From positions 1-12,622 of the forward strand of contig CAMPIM010000104.1 in NCBI GenBank assembly GCA_946886365.1: a stretch of 12,622 bases of DNA, read 5' to 3'. Below are positions 1 through 5,778 of the stretch, one piece after another; positions within the stretch are counted from its first letter, which is position 1; every line of letters starts with the position of its first letter. Under the pieces are notes generated by a model that was given only the letters and a program-made list of their open reading frames with translations, was not told the DNA's origin and did not search any database. Source of the DNA: an uncultured Novosphingobium sp. (GTDB taxonomy: Bacteria > Pseudomonadota > Alphaproteobacteria > Sphingomonadales > Sphingomonadaceae). The translations under genes and the position numbers were made by a program.

Positions 1-127
1 GATTAGAGTTTGATAATTGATCCGATTAAAATAATCCACAACATTTACAAAACAGGTAAGATTCTGATCAAAATTACAACGTTGCTGCTGATGCAATGCC
101 TTGTCGCCCTTTTTTTGAGGTTACACG
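1..127. other. AT-rich leader upstream of the polysaccharide-type gene
   Basis: This stretch is visibly richer in A and T than the rest of the window and has no credible ORF. It ends in a run of T followed by GAGG (117-120), a plausible ribosome binding site. A TTGATA hexamer at 10-15 resembles a -35 box, but I see no convincing -10 at the right distance, so I do not call a promoter. AT-rich leaders are common before horizontally acquired surface-polysaccharide genes, which fits the next gene, but that link is inference. Confidence 0.4.
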
Positions 128-134
128 GTGAATC

Positions 135-1853
135 GTGCTTTTTATCGTTATCGGCCTGTTAGATCGCGCCAGAAACCAGCTTATTCATCGAATGCCTTTC
201 AATTCCCGCCTTCCGGATAATTGCTGGAAAATCAGCTTTTCGCGCCCCTTCCAAATCGCACTGGTGCGCAAGGGCGAAGGACTGACCATGCGTGTTGATG
301 GGCGGGTCTTCTCACCCTCGCCGATTTCGGTCCCGGTCCAAGGGAAGGCGGATATCCATGTCCTTCCCGATACCCCGAAAACAGCACAGCGCCTTCGCAA
401 AAATCTGATCGCGCAGCAGTGCCATGTTCTAGGCAAGCGACGCCTGCTTTCCCTTGATGCCGACAAGGCCCTCTATGGCATGGCCGCACATATCGCCCGG
501 TCATTGCGAAAACACCCACCCGAAAAAGCTCAGCTTCCTTATTTCCAACAGGCCGTTTACGGCTTGATGCACGCGATTGCGGCCTACTTGCGTCCATTGG
601 TCGAAATAAGGGAAATCGCAGAGCAAAGCGGGGTAGTCAAAATAACCCTTCCAATCAACCGGATTGCCAGTGCATTTTGGCTTTGCGACTTTCTGAACAA
701 GCCTGCGGCAGATTACGCCGGGACAAGGCGCTGGTCAGAGGCACCCTCGCGCCCCCTAGACAACTGGCCTACCATACCCCGACTGGTCCTGATAACCATG
801 ACATCGCGCGCACGCCCGTTCGGCATTAGCGCTGCGGGGAGCATTGCCCATGGCCTCGCGGAAAAGTTCGCGATGCAGATCAGAAACATATCGCCACCCA
901 CCGCTTTCGCCAATTTTCGTAAACTCAGGCCGCAAGCACTCGTCGCGCTGTATCGAAAGTTGCGGATACACGGACATTCCCGCTGCGGCTCGTTGCTTCT
1001 GGCTGGCCCAGCCGCCCAGTTCGAAAACGGCGTGCTCCCTTTTCTCAACAAAACCGCCGAACGGTTTCGGGCAGAAGCGGCAGAAACATCTGATAAGGTT
1101 TTCGTTACAACAAATCTGGCGCGCCTTCCTGCACTGTTTGCGCTTGCTGGAGCGCGCGCTGGCGGCGGTGCCACAGCATCAATCGAAACCACCTTAGTGA
1201 CCCAGCTTGATCGTTATCCAAGTTTCATCGTCGATCACCGAGTCGTAATAGATCACGGTCAGGCCCGATTATTGACCAAGACCGAACCGTCTCGCGTCAC
1301 TGCCTGCGGCTCCGAGCTCATCGAAGCACGGCTGGCATCGATCGAGCGCATCGCGTCTGACAACATCAGGGTGGTTATTGCCAGCCAGCCATCAGATCAC
1401 GAAATGCGACAGATTTTTGCACTTGCGCAGCATTTGCCCCACACCTTTGAAATAGCCGTTGCGCCCCACGCAGAAGATTTGGAAGGCGGACGGGCGTGGC
1501 TGGCTGGCATGGTCACTGACTTGAACCACCCCAATGTGAGCCTCATCGAAGACGGCGCGGACCCTTTGAACAGCGCTACGCTCATCATCACTGCGACCAG
1601 CAATCTGGCTATCGTAGCGCAAGCTCTGAACATTCCGGTCATATTGGTGGTGGCAGCCCGAAATCTGCAAGACATTTGGGGCGACGGCCCCTATCCGGGC
1701 TTGTGGTTTGATCCAGAAACGGATGATCCGGCCCGGTTTATGGCAGTCGTTAATCAGGCGCTGGCGGCCCAATCCAGCGACTATATCAGGCAGAATCAGG
1801 CCTTGTTCGCGCCTAGGGTGATCGCCCGCATAGTGACGGCTTTCACACAATGA
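135..1853 (+). CDS. Putative surface-polysaccharide glycosyltransferase-like protein (GT-B-like C-terminus)
   Basis: The 572-residue product is probably cytosolic, with no clear signal peptide or membrane segments. I do not recognise a named family. The C-terminal half (about residues 380-570) has the layout of GT-B-fold capsule and LPS enzymes: a nucleotide-binding-like stretch ACGSELIEAR (390-399), VVIASQPSDHE (413-423), VAPHAED (442-448), a predicted strand-loop NVSLIEDGAD (467-476), then TATSNLAIVAQALNIPVILV (486-505), the usual site where such enzymes bind the sugar donor. The N-terminal 200 residues show nothing I can place. Codon use and GC are lower than in the core genes to the right, suggesting acquired DNA. 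The start is uncertain: the best-spaced ribosome site (GAGG, 117-120) serves a GTG at 128 in another frame. In-frame alternatives include ATG 192 and ATG 288, the latter preceded by GAAGGA. Other readings are a CDP-glycerol-type transferase or an epimerase-fold protein. The ORF is solid; the function is tentative. Confidence 0.6.
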   Translation: MLFIVIGLLDRARNQLIHRMPFNSRLPDNCWKISFSRPFQIALVRKGEGLTMRVDGRVFSPSPISVPVQGKADIHVLPDTPKTAQRLRKNLIAQQCHVLGKRRLLSLDADKALYGMAAHIARSLRKHPPEKAQLPYFQQAVYGLMHAIAAYLRPLVEIREIAEQSGVVKITLPINRIASAFWLCDFLNKPAADYAGTRRWSEAPSRPLDNWPTIPRLVLITMTSRARPFGISAAGSIAHGLAEKFAMQIRNISPPTAFANFRKLRPQALVALYRKLRIHGHSRCGSLLLAGPAAQFENGVLPFLNKTAERFRAEAAETSDKVFVTTNLARLPALFALAGARAGGGATASIETTLVTQLDRYPSFIVDHRVVIDHGQARLLTKTEPSRVTACGSELIEARLASIERIASDNIRVVIASQPSDHEMRQIFALAQHLPHTFEIAVAPHAEDLEGGRAWLAGMVTDLNHPNVSLIEDGADPLNSATLIITATSNLAIVAQALNIPVILVVAARNLQDIWGDGPYPGLWFDPETDDPARFMAVVNQALAAQSSDYIRQNQALFAPRVIARIVTAFTQ

Positions 1854-1989
1854 TCCACCGACCATTCTAGTTCCAGATCTACGTCCTGCGCGACCGGGAT
1901 TTATGGGCAACATGTCGAGCCAGCTTTACGAATTTCTCGCTAAACCGTGACCGTTCGCTTTCGTGAACGCGCATGGCGCTGACTGGCAG

Positions 1990-2013
1990 TGATCTGCCCC
2001 CACCGAGTGGACC
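1990..2013 (+). repeat. Left terminal inverted repeat, IS3 (IS407-like) type
   Basis: Begins TGATCTGCCCCC and continues ACCGAGTGGACC. The first 12 bases match the reverse complement of the right end at 3341-3352 perfectly; after that the two diverge except for a GGACC/GGTCC-like core. No IS3 coding sequence survives next to it: IS5-derived sequence starts within about 20 bases. Confidence 0.7.
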
Positions 2014-2045
2014 GATTGGTTTGTTAGGGCGTAGACTCATTATGC

Positions 2046-2345
2046 TTAGCACCAGATGCGGGCGCAGATGAGTTTGACAGCGGCCAGGTAGTTCTCAGGA
2101 CACTTGTCGTAGCGGGTAGCGATACCGCGGAAGTGCTTGATACGGGTTGAAGAAGCGCTCGACGAGGTTGCGCTGCCTATAGAGCCAGCCCGAGAAGCCA
2201 AAGCGCTGCTTGCGATTGGAGCGCGACGGGATGTTGGCCTAGGCATTCTTGCTGGCGGCGGCTTCGCGGATGGCGTTGCTGCCTTATCCTTTGTCCGCCA
2301 GCAGGGTGGCGCCCTTGGTATCCACACGCCGAAGGCCGCAGCGTA
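2046..2345 (-). pseudogene. IS5-family transposase, C-terminal remnant
   Basis: Read on the minus strand with corrections, this gives the end of an IS5-family (IS427-like) DDE transposase: LLADKG, then NAIREAAASKNA, ANIPSRSNRKQRFGF, RQRNLVERFFN and KHFRGIATRYDK, finishing ICARIWC and a TAA stop. The ERFFN-KHFRRIATRYDK block holding the catalytic glutamate is diagnostic of the family. Three lesions are visible: an in-frame TAA (2284-2286) where the conserved Tyr of the DKGYD motif belongs, a TAG (2239-2241) where Trp is expected, and one extra base in the GGG run at 2144-2146. The N-terminal two thirds are missing at the junction with IS66-derived sequence. The GGGCGTAGACTCATTA just outside the stop may be its terminal repeat. 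Confidence 0.8.
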
Positions 2346-2352
2346 GATCGGT

Positions 2353-2985
2353 TCAGGCGGCGATGGCGGCAGGCCGTGGGTTCCAGCACCAGGGCATCAG
2401 TTCGTGGAGCCGGCTGAGCGGATGGTCGGCGATACGGGCGAGGACGTCGGCGAGCCATGCTTGAGGATCGACGTCGTTGAGCCGACAGGTCTGGATTAGG
2501 GTGTACATGATGGCGGCACGCTGACCGCCGCGATCAGACCCGCAGAATAGCCAGGCTTTGCGTCCAAGAGGCACGCAGCGCCCGTTCCGCCGAATTGTTG
2601 GTCAGGCAGACCCTGCCGTCGTCGAGGAAGCGGGTGAACGCGTCCCAGCGGCGGAGCATGTAGTTGATGGCCTTGGCGAGATCGTGGTTGCGCGACAGCT
2701 TGGCCAGTCGCGCCTCCAACCACTCTTGCAGTTCGGTCATCAGCGAGGCGCTGTGCTCCTGCCTAACCGCGAGCCGCTCGGCCGCGCTTTTGCCATTGAT
2801 GCCGCGCTCGATGTCGAACAGGGCGTCGAGCTTCTGCACCGCCTCGAGTGCGATCGGGTAAATGATCCCAGCCTTCTCACCGCGGCTCCTCTGGCGTGCC
2901 GCGCCTGCGACATCGGCGAGTTCGAAGAACTTCCGGCGCGCGTGGGCGAGGCAACCCGCCTCCAGGATGTATGGCAAACCCGCTT
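2353..2985 (-). pseudogene. IS66-family transposase (TnpC/Orf3 type), C-terminal remnant with frameshift
   Basis: The minus strand encodes the C-terminal part of an IS66-family transposase: ILEAGCLAHARRKFFELAD, a long helical stretch with IALEAVQKLDALFDIER, then FTRFLDDGRVCLTNNSAER with the catalytic glutamate of the IS66 DDE domain. One base has been lost near 2573-2574. The neighbouring frame continues the family sequence CVPLGRKAWLFCGSDRGGQR, then AWLADVLARIADHPL and LMPWCWNPRPAAIAA, to a normal TGA stop. The N-terminal half, including the other catalytic residues, is absent and the sequence switches to IS3 near 2986. The companion genes tnpA and tnpB of a complete IS66 element are not present. 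Confidence 0.85.
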
Positions 2986-2987
2986 GC

Positions 2988-3326
2988 ATTGTCAGCTACG
3001 GAACCGAGTTTACCAGCAGGGCGATCCTGAAGTGGCCAGCGAGAAACGGGTCGAGTGGCATTACATCGATCCCGGCAAGCCCCAGCAGAATGCGTTCATT
3101 GAATCGTTCAATGGGTCGCTGCGCGACGAACTCCTGAATGAGGAACTGTTCGACAGCTTGGCTGACGCCCGGCGCAAGCTGGCGGTCTGGCGCTACGACT
3201 ACAACAACGTCAGGCCGCATTCGTCACTGGGGACCGAACACCGGCACAAGCGCGCCGGGCGCTCCTGCTAAATGGAGGCGTCACACCCGGCAGCACGAAT
3301 ATCAAACCAGCGGACTCTCATTATGA
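2988..3326 (+). pseudogene. IS3-family transposase (OrfB, IS407-like), C-terminal remnant with two frameshifts
   Basis: Plus-strand reading gives the end of an IS3-family rve-type integrase domain: YGTEFTSRAILKW (family DNGTEF, the catalytic Asp region altered to SYG), one base lost near 3035, then ASEKRVEWHYIDPGKPQQN, FIESFNGSLRDELLNEELF with the catalytic Glu, and WRYDYNNVRPHSSLG. A second frameshift after HSSLG moves the family C-terminus to another frame (SAPGAPAK, then HEYQTSGLSL and a TGA). The stop lies four bases before the right inverted repeat, as expected of an IS3 element. The N-terminal integrase region and OrfA are missing. Confidence 0.85.
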
Positions 3327-3330
3327 CCGC

Positions 3331-3352
3331 GGGACCAGCGGGGGGCAGATCA
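3331..3352 (-). repeat. Right terminal inverted repeat, IS3 (IS407-like) type
   Basis: The reverse complement begins TGATCTGCCCCC, identical over 12 bases to the left end at 1990. It lies just beyond the stop codon of the IS3 transposase remnant, the normal position in this family, so it marks the true outer edge of that element. Confidence 0.75.
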
Positions 3353-3445
3353 AGCGGAGTAGGGGTATCTGCCTTGGCACGGTCGCATGCATCCATTATG
3401 TCAACTGCCCGTAGCCAGGTAGGTTTGTACAAGGGGAGGTAACCG

Positions 3446-3583
3446 ATGGAACAATTGGGCAAATCCCGGGCGAGCTTGGTCCTGCGTTTTATCAACCATA
3501 TGATTTGCAATAATAAAATTGGCACTCCCCACCGCCTTGACATCGCAGGTGTTGCCAAATCGGTCTGGCACGCCCAACACTGA
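3446..3583 (+). CDS. Small hypothetical ORF with strong ribosome binding site
   Basis: The 45-codon ORF starts at ATG, five bases after GGAGGT (3435-3440), a near-perfect match to the 16S anti-Shine-Dalgarno sequence. The product begins MEQLGKSRASLVLRFINHM and is mildly basic, with no signal peptide, no clear membrane helix and no motif I recognise. It sits in the 289-bp gap between the IS wreck and the nucleosidase gene. It could be a genuine small protein, the 5' end of a gene broken by the rearrangements on its left, or chance. The strong start site is the only positive evidence. Confidence 0.35.
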   Translation: MEQLGKSRASLVLRFINHMICNNKIGTPHRLDIAGVAKSVWHAQH

Positions 3584-3641
3584 CGTTCGATTCAGCGAAT
3601 GACTGGTGGGCTTCGCATGTCTCTGCCATCTTTTTGCGAAA

Positions 3642-4283
3642 TTAGCTGCTCACCTGGTTCAACGTATCGGCCAGTAAATCAACTGTTACCGCCAGCCGCT
3701 CGTCTAGCAATGCGAGGAGTTGTGTCCAACCGAGCATATCGTTCAGTTCTCCTGGGCCGTCGGATATGCCGCGCAGTCCCATCAGGGGAACAGTGAAGCG
3801 CTGGCAGGCTCGGGTGATGGCGAAGGTTTCCATATCGACCATATCGGCGTCTATCAGTGCATATTCCTCGCCGCCTACGATGTTTGCGCCGGTTGAAAGG
3901 CGCGCCGCGGGAATGTCGAGAGGTGCGTGCAGCGGTAGATCGACGGGGTGATCTATGAACGGAGTCACTCCCTTTGCGAAACCAAGGCGGGAGGCGTCCA
4001 TGTCGCGCCAGGATACGCTCGCGACCTGATAGACCTCCCCCAACTGACAGGCGCGGGAGCCAGCTGAGCCCAGTGACACAACAAGGTCAGGCAGAGCATC
4101 ATGCTGGTGAAGGTGCTGAAGCGCCAAGGTGGTTGTGATCGCGGCTTCGACGGGACCGACGCCCGTCATCAGCGGCGTGAAGCGGGAACGCAGATGTGGG
4201 CCATATTCATCCTCTATCGCCATTAGGAAGAGGATGCGCTTTCCGGAGATTAGCTCGCAATTTGGTTGGCGGGGAAAATTCAT
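3642..4283 (-). CDS. mtnN: 5'-methylthioadenosine/S-adenosylhomocysteine nucleosidase (MTAN-like)
   Basis: The 213-residue protein of the PNP/UDP phosphorylase superfamily is predicted to cleave methylthioadenosine and S-adenosylhomocysteine to adenine plus the thioribose or ribosyl-homocysteine product in the cytosol. Expected MTAN landmarks are in order: AIEDEYG (22-28; Glu26 aligns with the general acid of the EEEV motif), TGVGPVEAA (40-48), SLGSAGS (70-76), DMVDMETFAI (147-156; Met151-Glu152 bind the ribose) and RGISDGPGE (171-179; Asp175 is the catalytic aspartate of the ISD motif). Length is close to the usual 225-235. The start ATG follows the apt stop by 11 bp with no strong ribosome site of its own, so translation is probably coupled to apt. 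The adenine released is the substrate of that APRT neighbour. A purely phosphorolytic or futalosine-type activity in the same superfamily cannot be excluded from sequence alone. Confidence 0.85.
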   Translation of the reverse strand: MNFPRQPNCELISGKRILFLMAIEDEYGPHLRSRFTPLMTGVGPVEAAITTTLALQHLHQHDALPDLVVSLGSAGSRACQLGEVYQVASVSWRDMDASRLGFAKGVTPFIDHPVDLPLHAPLDIPAARLSTGANIVGGEEYALIDADMVDMETFAITRACQRFTVPLMGLRGISDGPGELNDMLGWTQLLALLDERLAVTVDLLADTLNQVSS

Positions 4284-4294
4284 GAAGGAAACCG

Positions 4295-4831
4295 TTAATT
4301 GCCGGGGAATTTGAGGAGGGCGGCGGTGGCGATGCCGTCGGCTTCGAGGGCGGACCGGCCGCCGAGGTCCGGGAGGTCGATGGCGAAGAGGGCCAGGAGC
4401 AAGGTGGCGCCTTGTTCGCGCAGCAGTTGGGCGGCGGCGAGAGCGGTGCCGCCTGTGGCGATGAGGTCATCGACCAACAGGACGCGGGCGCCCTGCCCTA
4501 TCTGTCCTTCATGCAATTCGAGGCGGTCGGCGCCATATTCCAGCACATAGTCGATGCCGACGGTCTTGCCCGGCAGCTTGCCCGATTTGCGGATCGGAAC
4601 GAAGCCGAGACCGAGCGCATGAGCGAGCGCCGATCCAAGCACGAAACCGCGCGCCTCGATCCCAACGATGATGTCCGCGTCGAGCGGCCTGGCGATCGCG
4701 GCAAGGCTGCTGACGAGGGAGGAGAAGCCTTCAGCGTCGGCGAGTAAAGTCGTGACGTCGCGGAACAGGATGCCCGGCTTCGGAAAGTCGGGAATGGTCC
4801 GGACCAGCGCGGCGAGTTCATCTAGATCCAT
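4295..4831 (-). CDS. apt: Adenine phosphoribosyltransferase
   Basis: The 178-residue cytosolic enzyme makes AMP from adenine and PRPP. Family landmarks are present: IPDFPKPGILFRDVTTLL (13-30), VGIEARGFVLGSALA (56-70), PIRKSGKLPG (79-88), the segment YVLEYGADRLELH (95-107), and the PRPP-binding motif VLLVDDLIATGGTA (117-130). Length matches the family. I chose the ATG over an upstream in-frame TTG at 4843 because GGGAG (4841-4837) lies five bases before it and the family usually starts close to this point. The gene follows petC after an intrinsic terminator and precedes the nucleosidase by 11 bp, so apt and the nucleosidase form a purine-salvage pair. There is almost no room for a promoter between terminator and start, so transcription must come from read-through or from within petC. 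Confidence 0.95.
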   Translation of the reverse strand: MDLDELAALVRTIPDFPKPGILFRDVTTLLADAEGFSSLVSSLAAIARPLDADIIVGIEARGFVLGSALAHALGLGFVPIRKSGKLPGKTVGIDYVLEYGADRLELHEGQIGQGARVLLVDDLIATGGTALAAAQLLREQGATLLLALFAIDLPDLGGRSALEADGIATAALLKFPGN

Positions 4832-4845
4832 GTAAACTCCCAATG

Positions 4846-4883
4846 AAAAAGGGGCGCGGTGTCATCATGACGCCGCGCCCCTT
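4846..4883 (-). terminator. Intrinsic terminator after petC, directly upstream of apt
   Basis: On the minus strand, AAGGGGCGCGG (4883-4873) pairs perfectly with CCGCGCCCCTT (4859-4849), and the hairpin is topped by a further GTCAT/ATGAC pairing. The last bases run into TTTTT. The stem begins 29 bp after the petC stop, as expected for the end of the petABC transcript. On the plus strand there is no T-tract, so it should act in the minus direction. The T-tract lies four bases before the apt ribosome binding site, which makes an additional role in apt expression possible. Confidence 0.85.
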
Positions 4884-4912
4884 CCCTATTCATTCCCTTG
4901 GCCAAAAGGCGG

Positions 4913-5761
4913 TCAGGCGGCCTTTTTCTTGTCGGCCCAGATATTCTGGTAGGACATGTAGGCCAGCGCCGTTGCGATCAGCAGGAAGACGATGGTCGCC
5001 AGACCCGCGCGGCGGCGGTTCTCAAGCTTGGGTTCGGCGGTCCAGGTCAGGAAGGCCGAAACGTCCTTCGCCATCTGGTCAACGGTCGCCTTGGTGCCGT
5101 CGCCATAGGTCACCTGACCGTCAGCCGTCAGCGGCGGGGCCATGGCGAGGTTCAGGTTGGCGAAATAGGGGTTGTAGTGCAGCCCCTGCGGCGTCTTGGC
5201 ATCCGGGAAGTGCTTCAGCAGCTCGGCAGGCTGGTTCTGGAAACCAGTCAGCAGCGAGTAGACATAGGCCGATCCCTCATGGCGCGCCTTGGTCATCAGC
5301 GACAGATCTGGCGGGATCGCATTGTTGTTCGCCGCCATCGCCGCGACATTGTTGGCGAAAGGCTTGGGGAAGTAATCCGCCGGGACCGGAGCACGCGTCG
5401 ACATTTCACCCGTCTTGGGATCGACGTCAGGCGTCTTGATCGCCCACTGCTTGGCGATCGCCTTGATCTCCGCCTCGTTGTAGCCAATGCCCTTGAGGTC
5501 GCGGAAAGCGACGAACTTCAGGCTGTGGCAGGCCGAGCAAACTTCCTTGAACACCTGGAAGCCGCGCTGCAGCTGGGGCTGATCGAACTTGCCGAACGGG
5601 CCGTTGAAGGAGAAGTCCACTTCCTTGGGATGCTTGTGGAATTCATGCTCCACCGTCGCAGCGGGCGGTTCGGAGACATAGGCCACAGCGCCCACAAGGA
5701 AGGAGATCAGCAGCCAGCCAGCAAAGAAGAGGCCGACGAGAAATGCGCCGATGCGAACCAT
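4913..5761 (-). CDS. petC: Cytochrome c1 of the bc1 complex
   Basis: The 282-residue c-type cytochrome subunit of ubiquinol:cytochrome c oxidoreductase carries electrons from the Rieske centre to soluble or membrane cytochrome c on the periplasmic side. An N-terminal hydrophobic segment (about 4-28) serves as signal or anchor. The haem site is CSACH (75-79), the methionine ligand is Met207 in NLAMAPPL, and the conserved IPPDLSLM lies at 149-156. A C-terminal membrane helix (about 253-271) is followed by WADKKKAA, anchoring the protein with its haem domain outside. The ATG is 17 bp after the petB stop, with GGGGA as a ribosome site. It is the third gene of a petA-petB-petC operon. Nothing is unusual in length or motifs. 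Confidence 0.96.
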   Translation of the reverse strand: MVRIGAFLVGLFFAGWLLISFLVGAVAYVSEPPAATVEHEFHKHPKEVDFSFNGPFGKFDQPQLQRGFQVFKEVCSACHSLKFVAFRDLKGIGYNEAEIKAIAKQWAIKTPDVDPKTGEMSTRAPVPADYFPKPFANNVAAMAANNNAIPPDLSLMTKARHEGSAYVYSLLTGFQNQPAELLKHFPDAKTPQGLHYNPYFANLNLAMAPPLTADGQVTYGDGTKATVDQMAKDVSAFLTWTAEPKLENRRRAGLATIVFLLIATALAYMSYQNIWADKKKAA

Positions 5762-5778
5762 GTTGATCTTGTCCCCTA

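Larger units (their letters stand above)
1990..3352. mobile_element. Nested graveyard of IS3, IS5 and IS66 remnants
   Basis: The segment opens with TGATCTGCCCCC and closes with its exact reverse complement, GGGGGCAGATCA, the type of terminal inverted repeat seen in the IS407-like group of the IS3 family. Inside, from left to right, are the C-terminal end of an IS5-family transposase (minus), the C-terminal part of an IS66-family transposase (minus) and the C-terminal part of an IS3-family transposase (plus). Each lacks its N-terminal part and carries frameshifts or stops, so nothing here can transpose on its own. The simplest reading is an IS3-type element that took later insertions followed by deletions. 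The 4-bp flanks (GCAG on the left, AGCG on the right) do not form a target duplication, so the two ends may instead come from different copies. Confidence 0.8.

Noticed and set aside
2558..3271. A single 237-codon plus-strand gene
   Set aside because: Only its last third is meaningful (IS3 transposase tail); the first part is antisense to the IS66 remnant, so it is a chimera of two mobile-element pieces.
3268..3558. A 96-codon minus-strand ORF across the right end of the IS3 remnant
   Set aside because: It runs through the IS inverted repeat and the unrelated flank, has no ribosome site I can see, and resembles no family.
3612..3640. TTCGCA/TGCGAA inverted repeat just after the nucleosidase stop, as a terminator
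   Set aside because: Only six pairs with a 17-base loop and no T-tract in the minus direction, so it is too weak to call.
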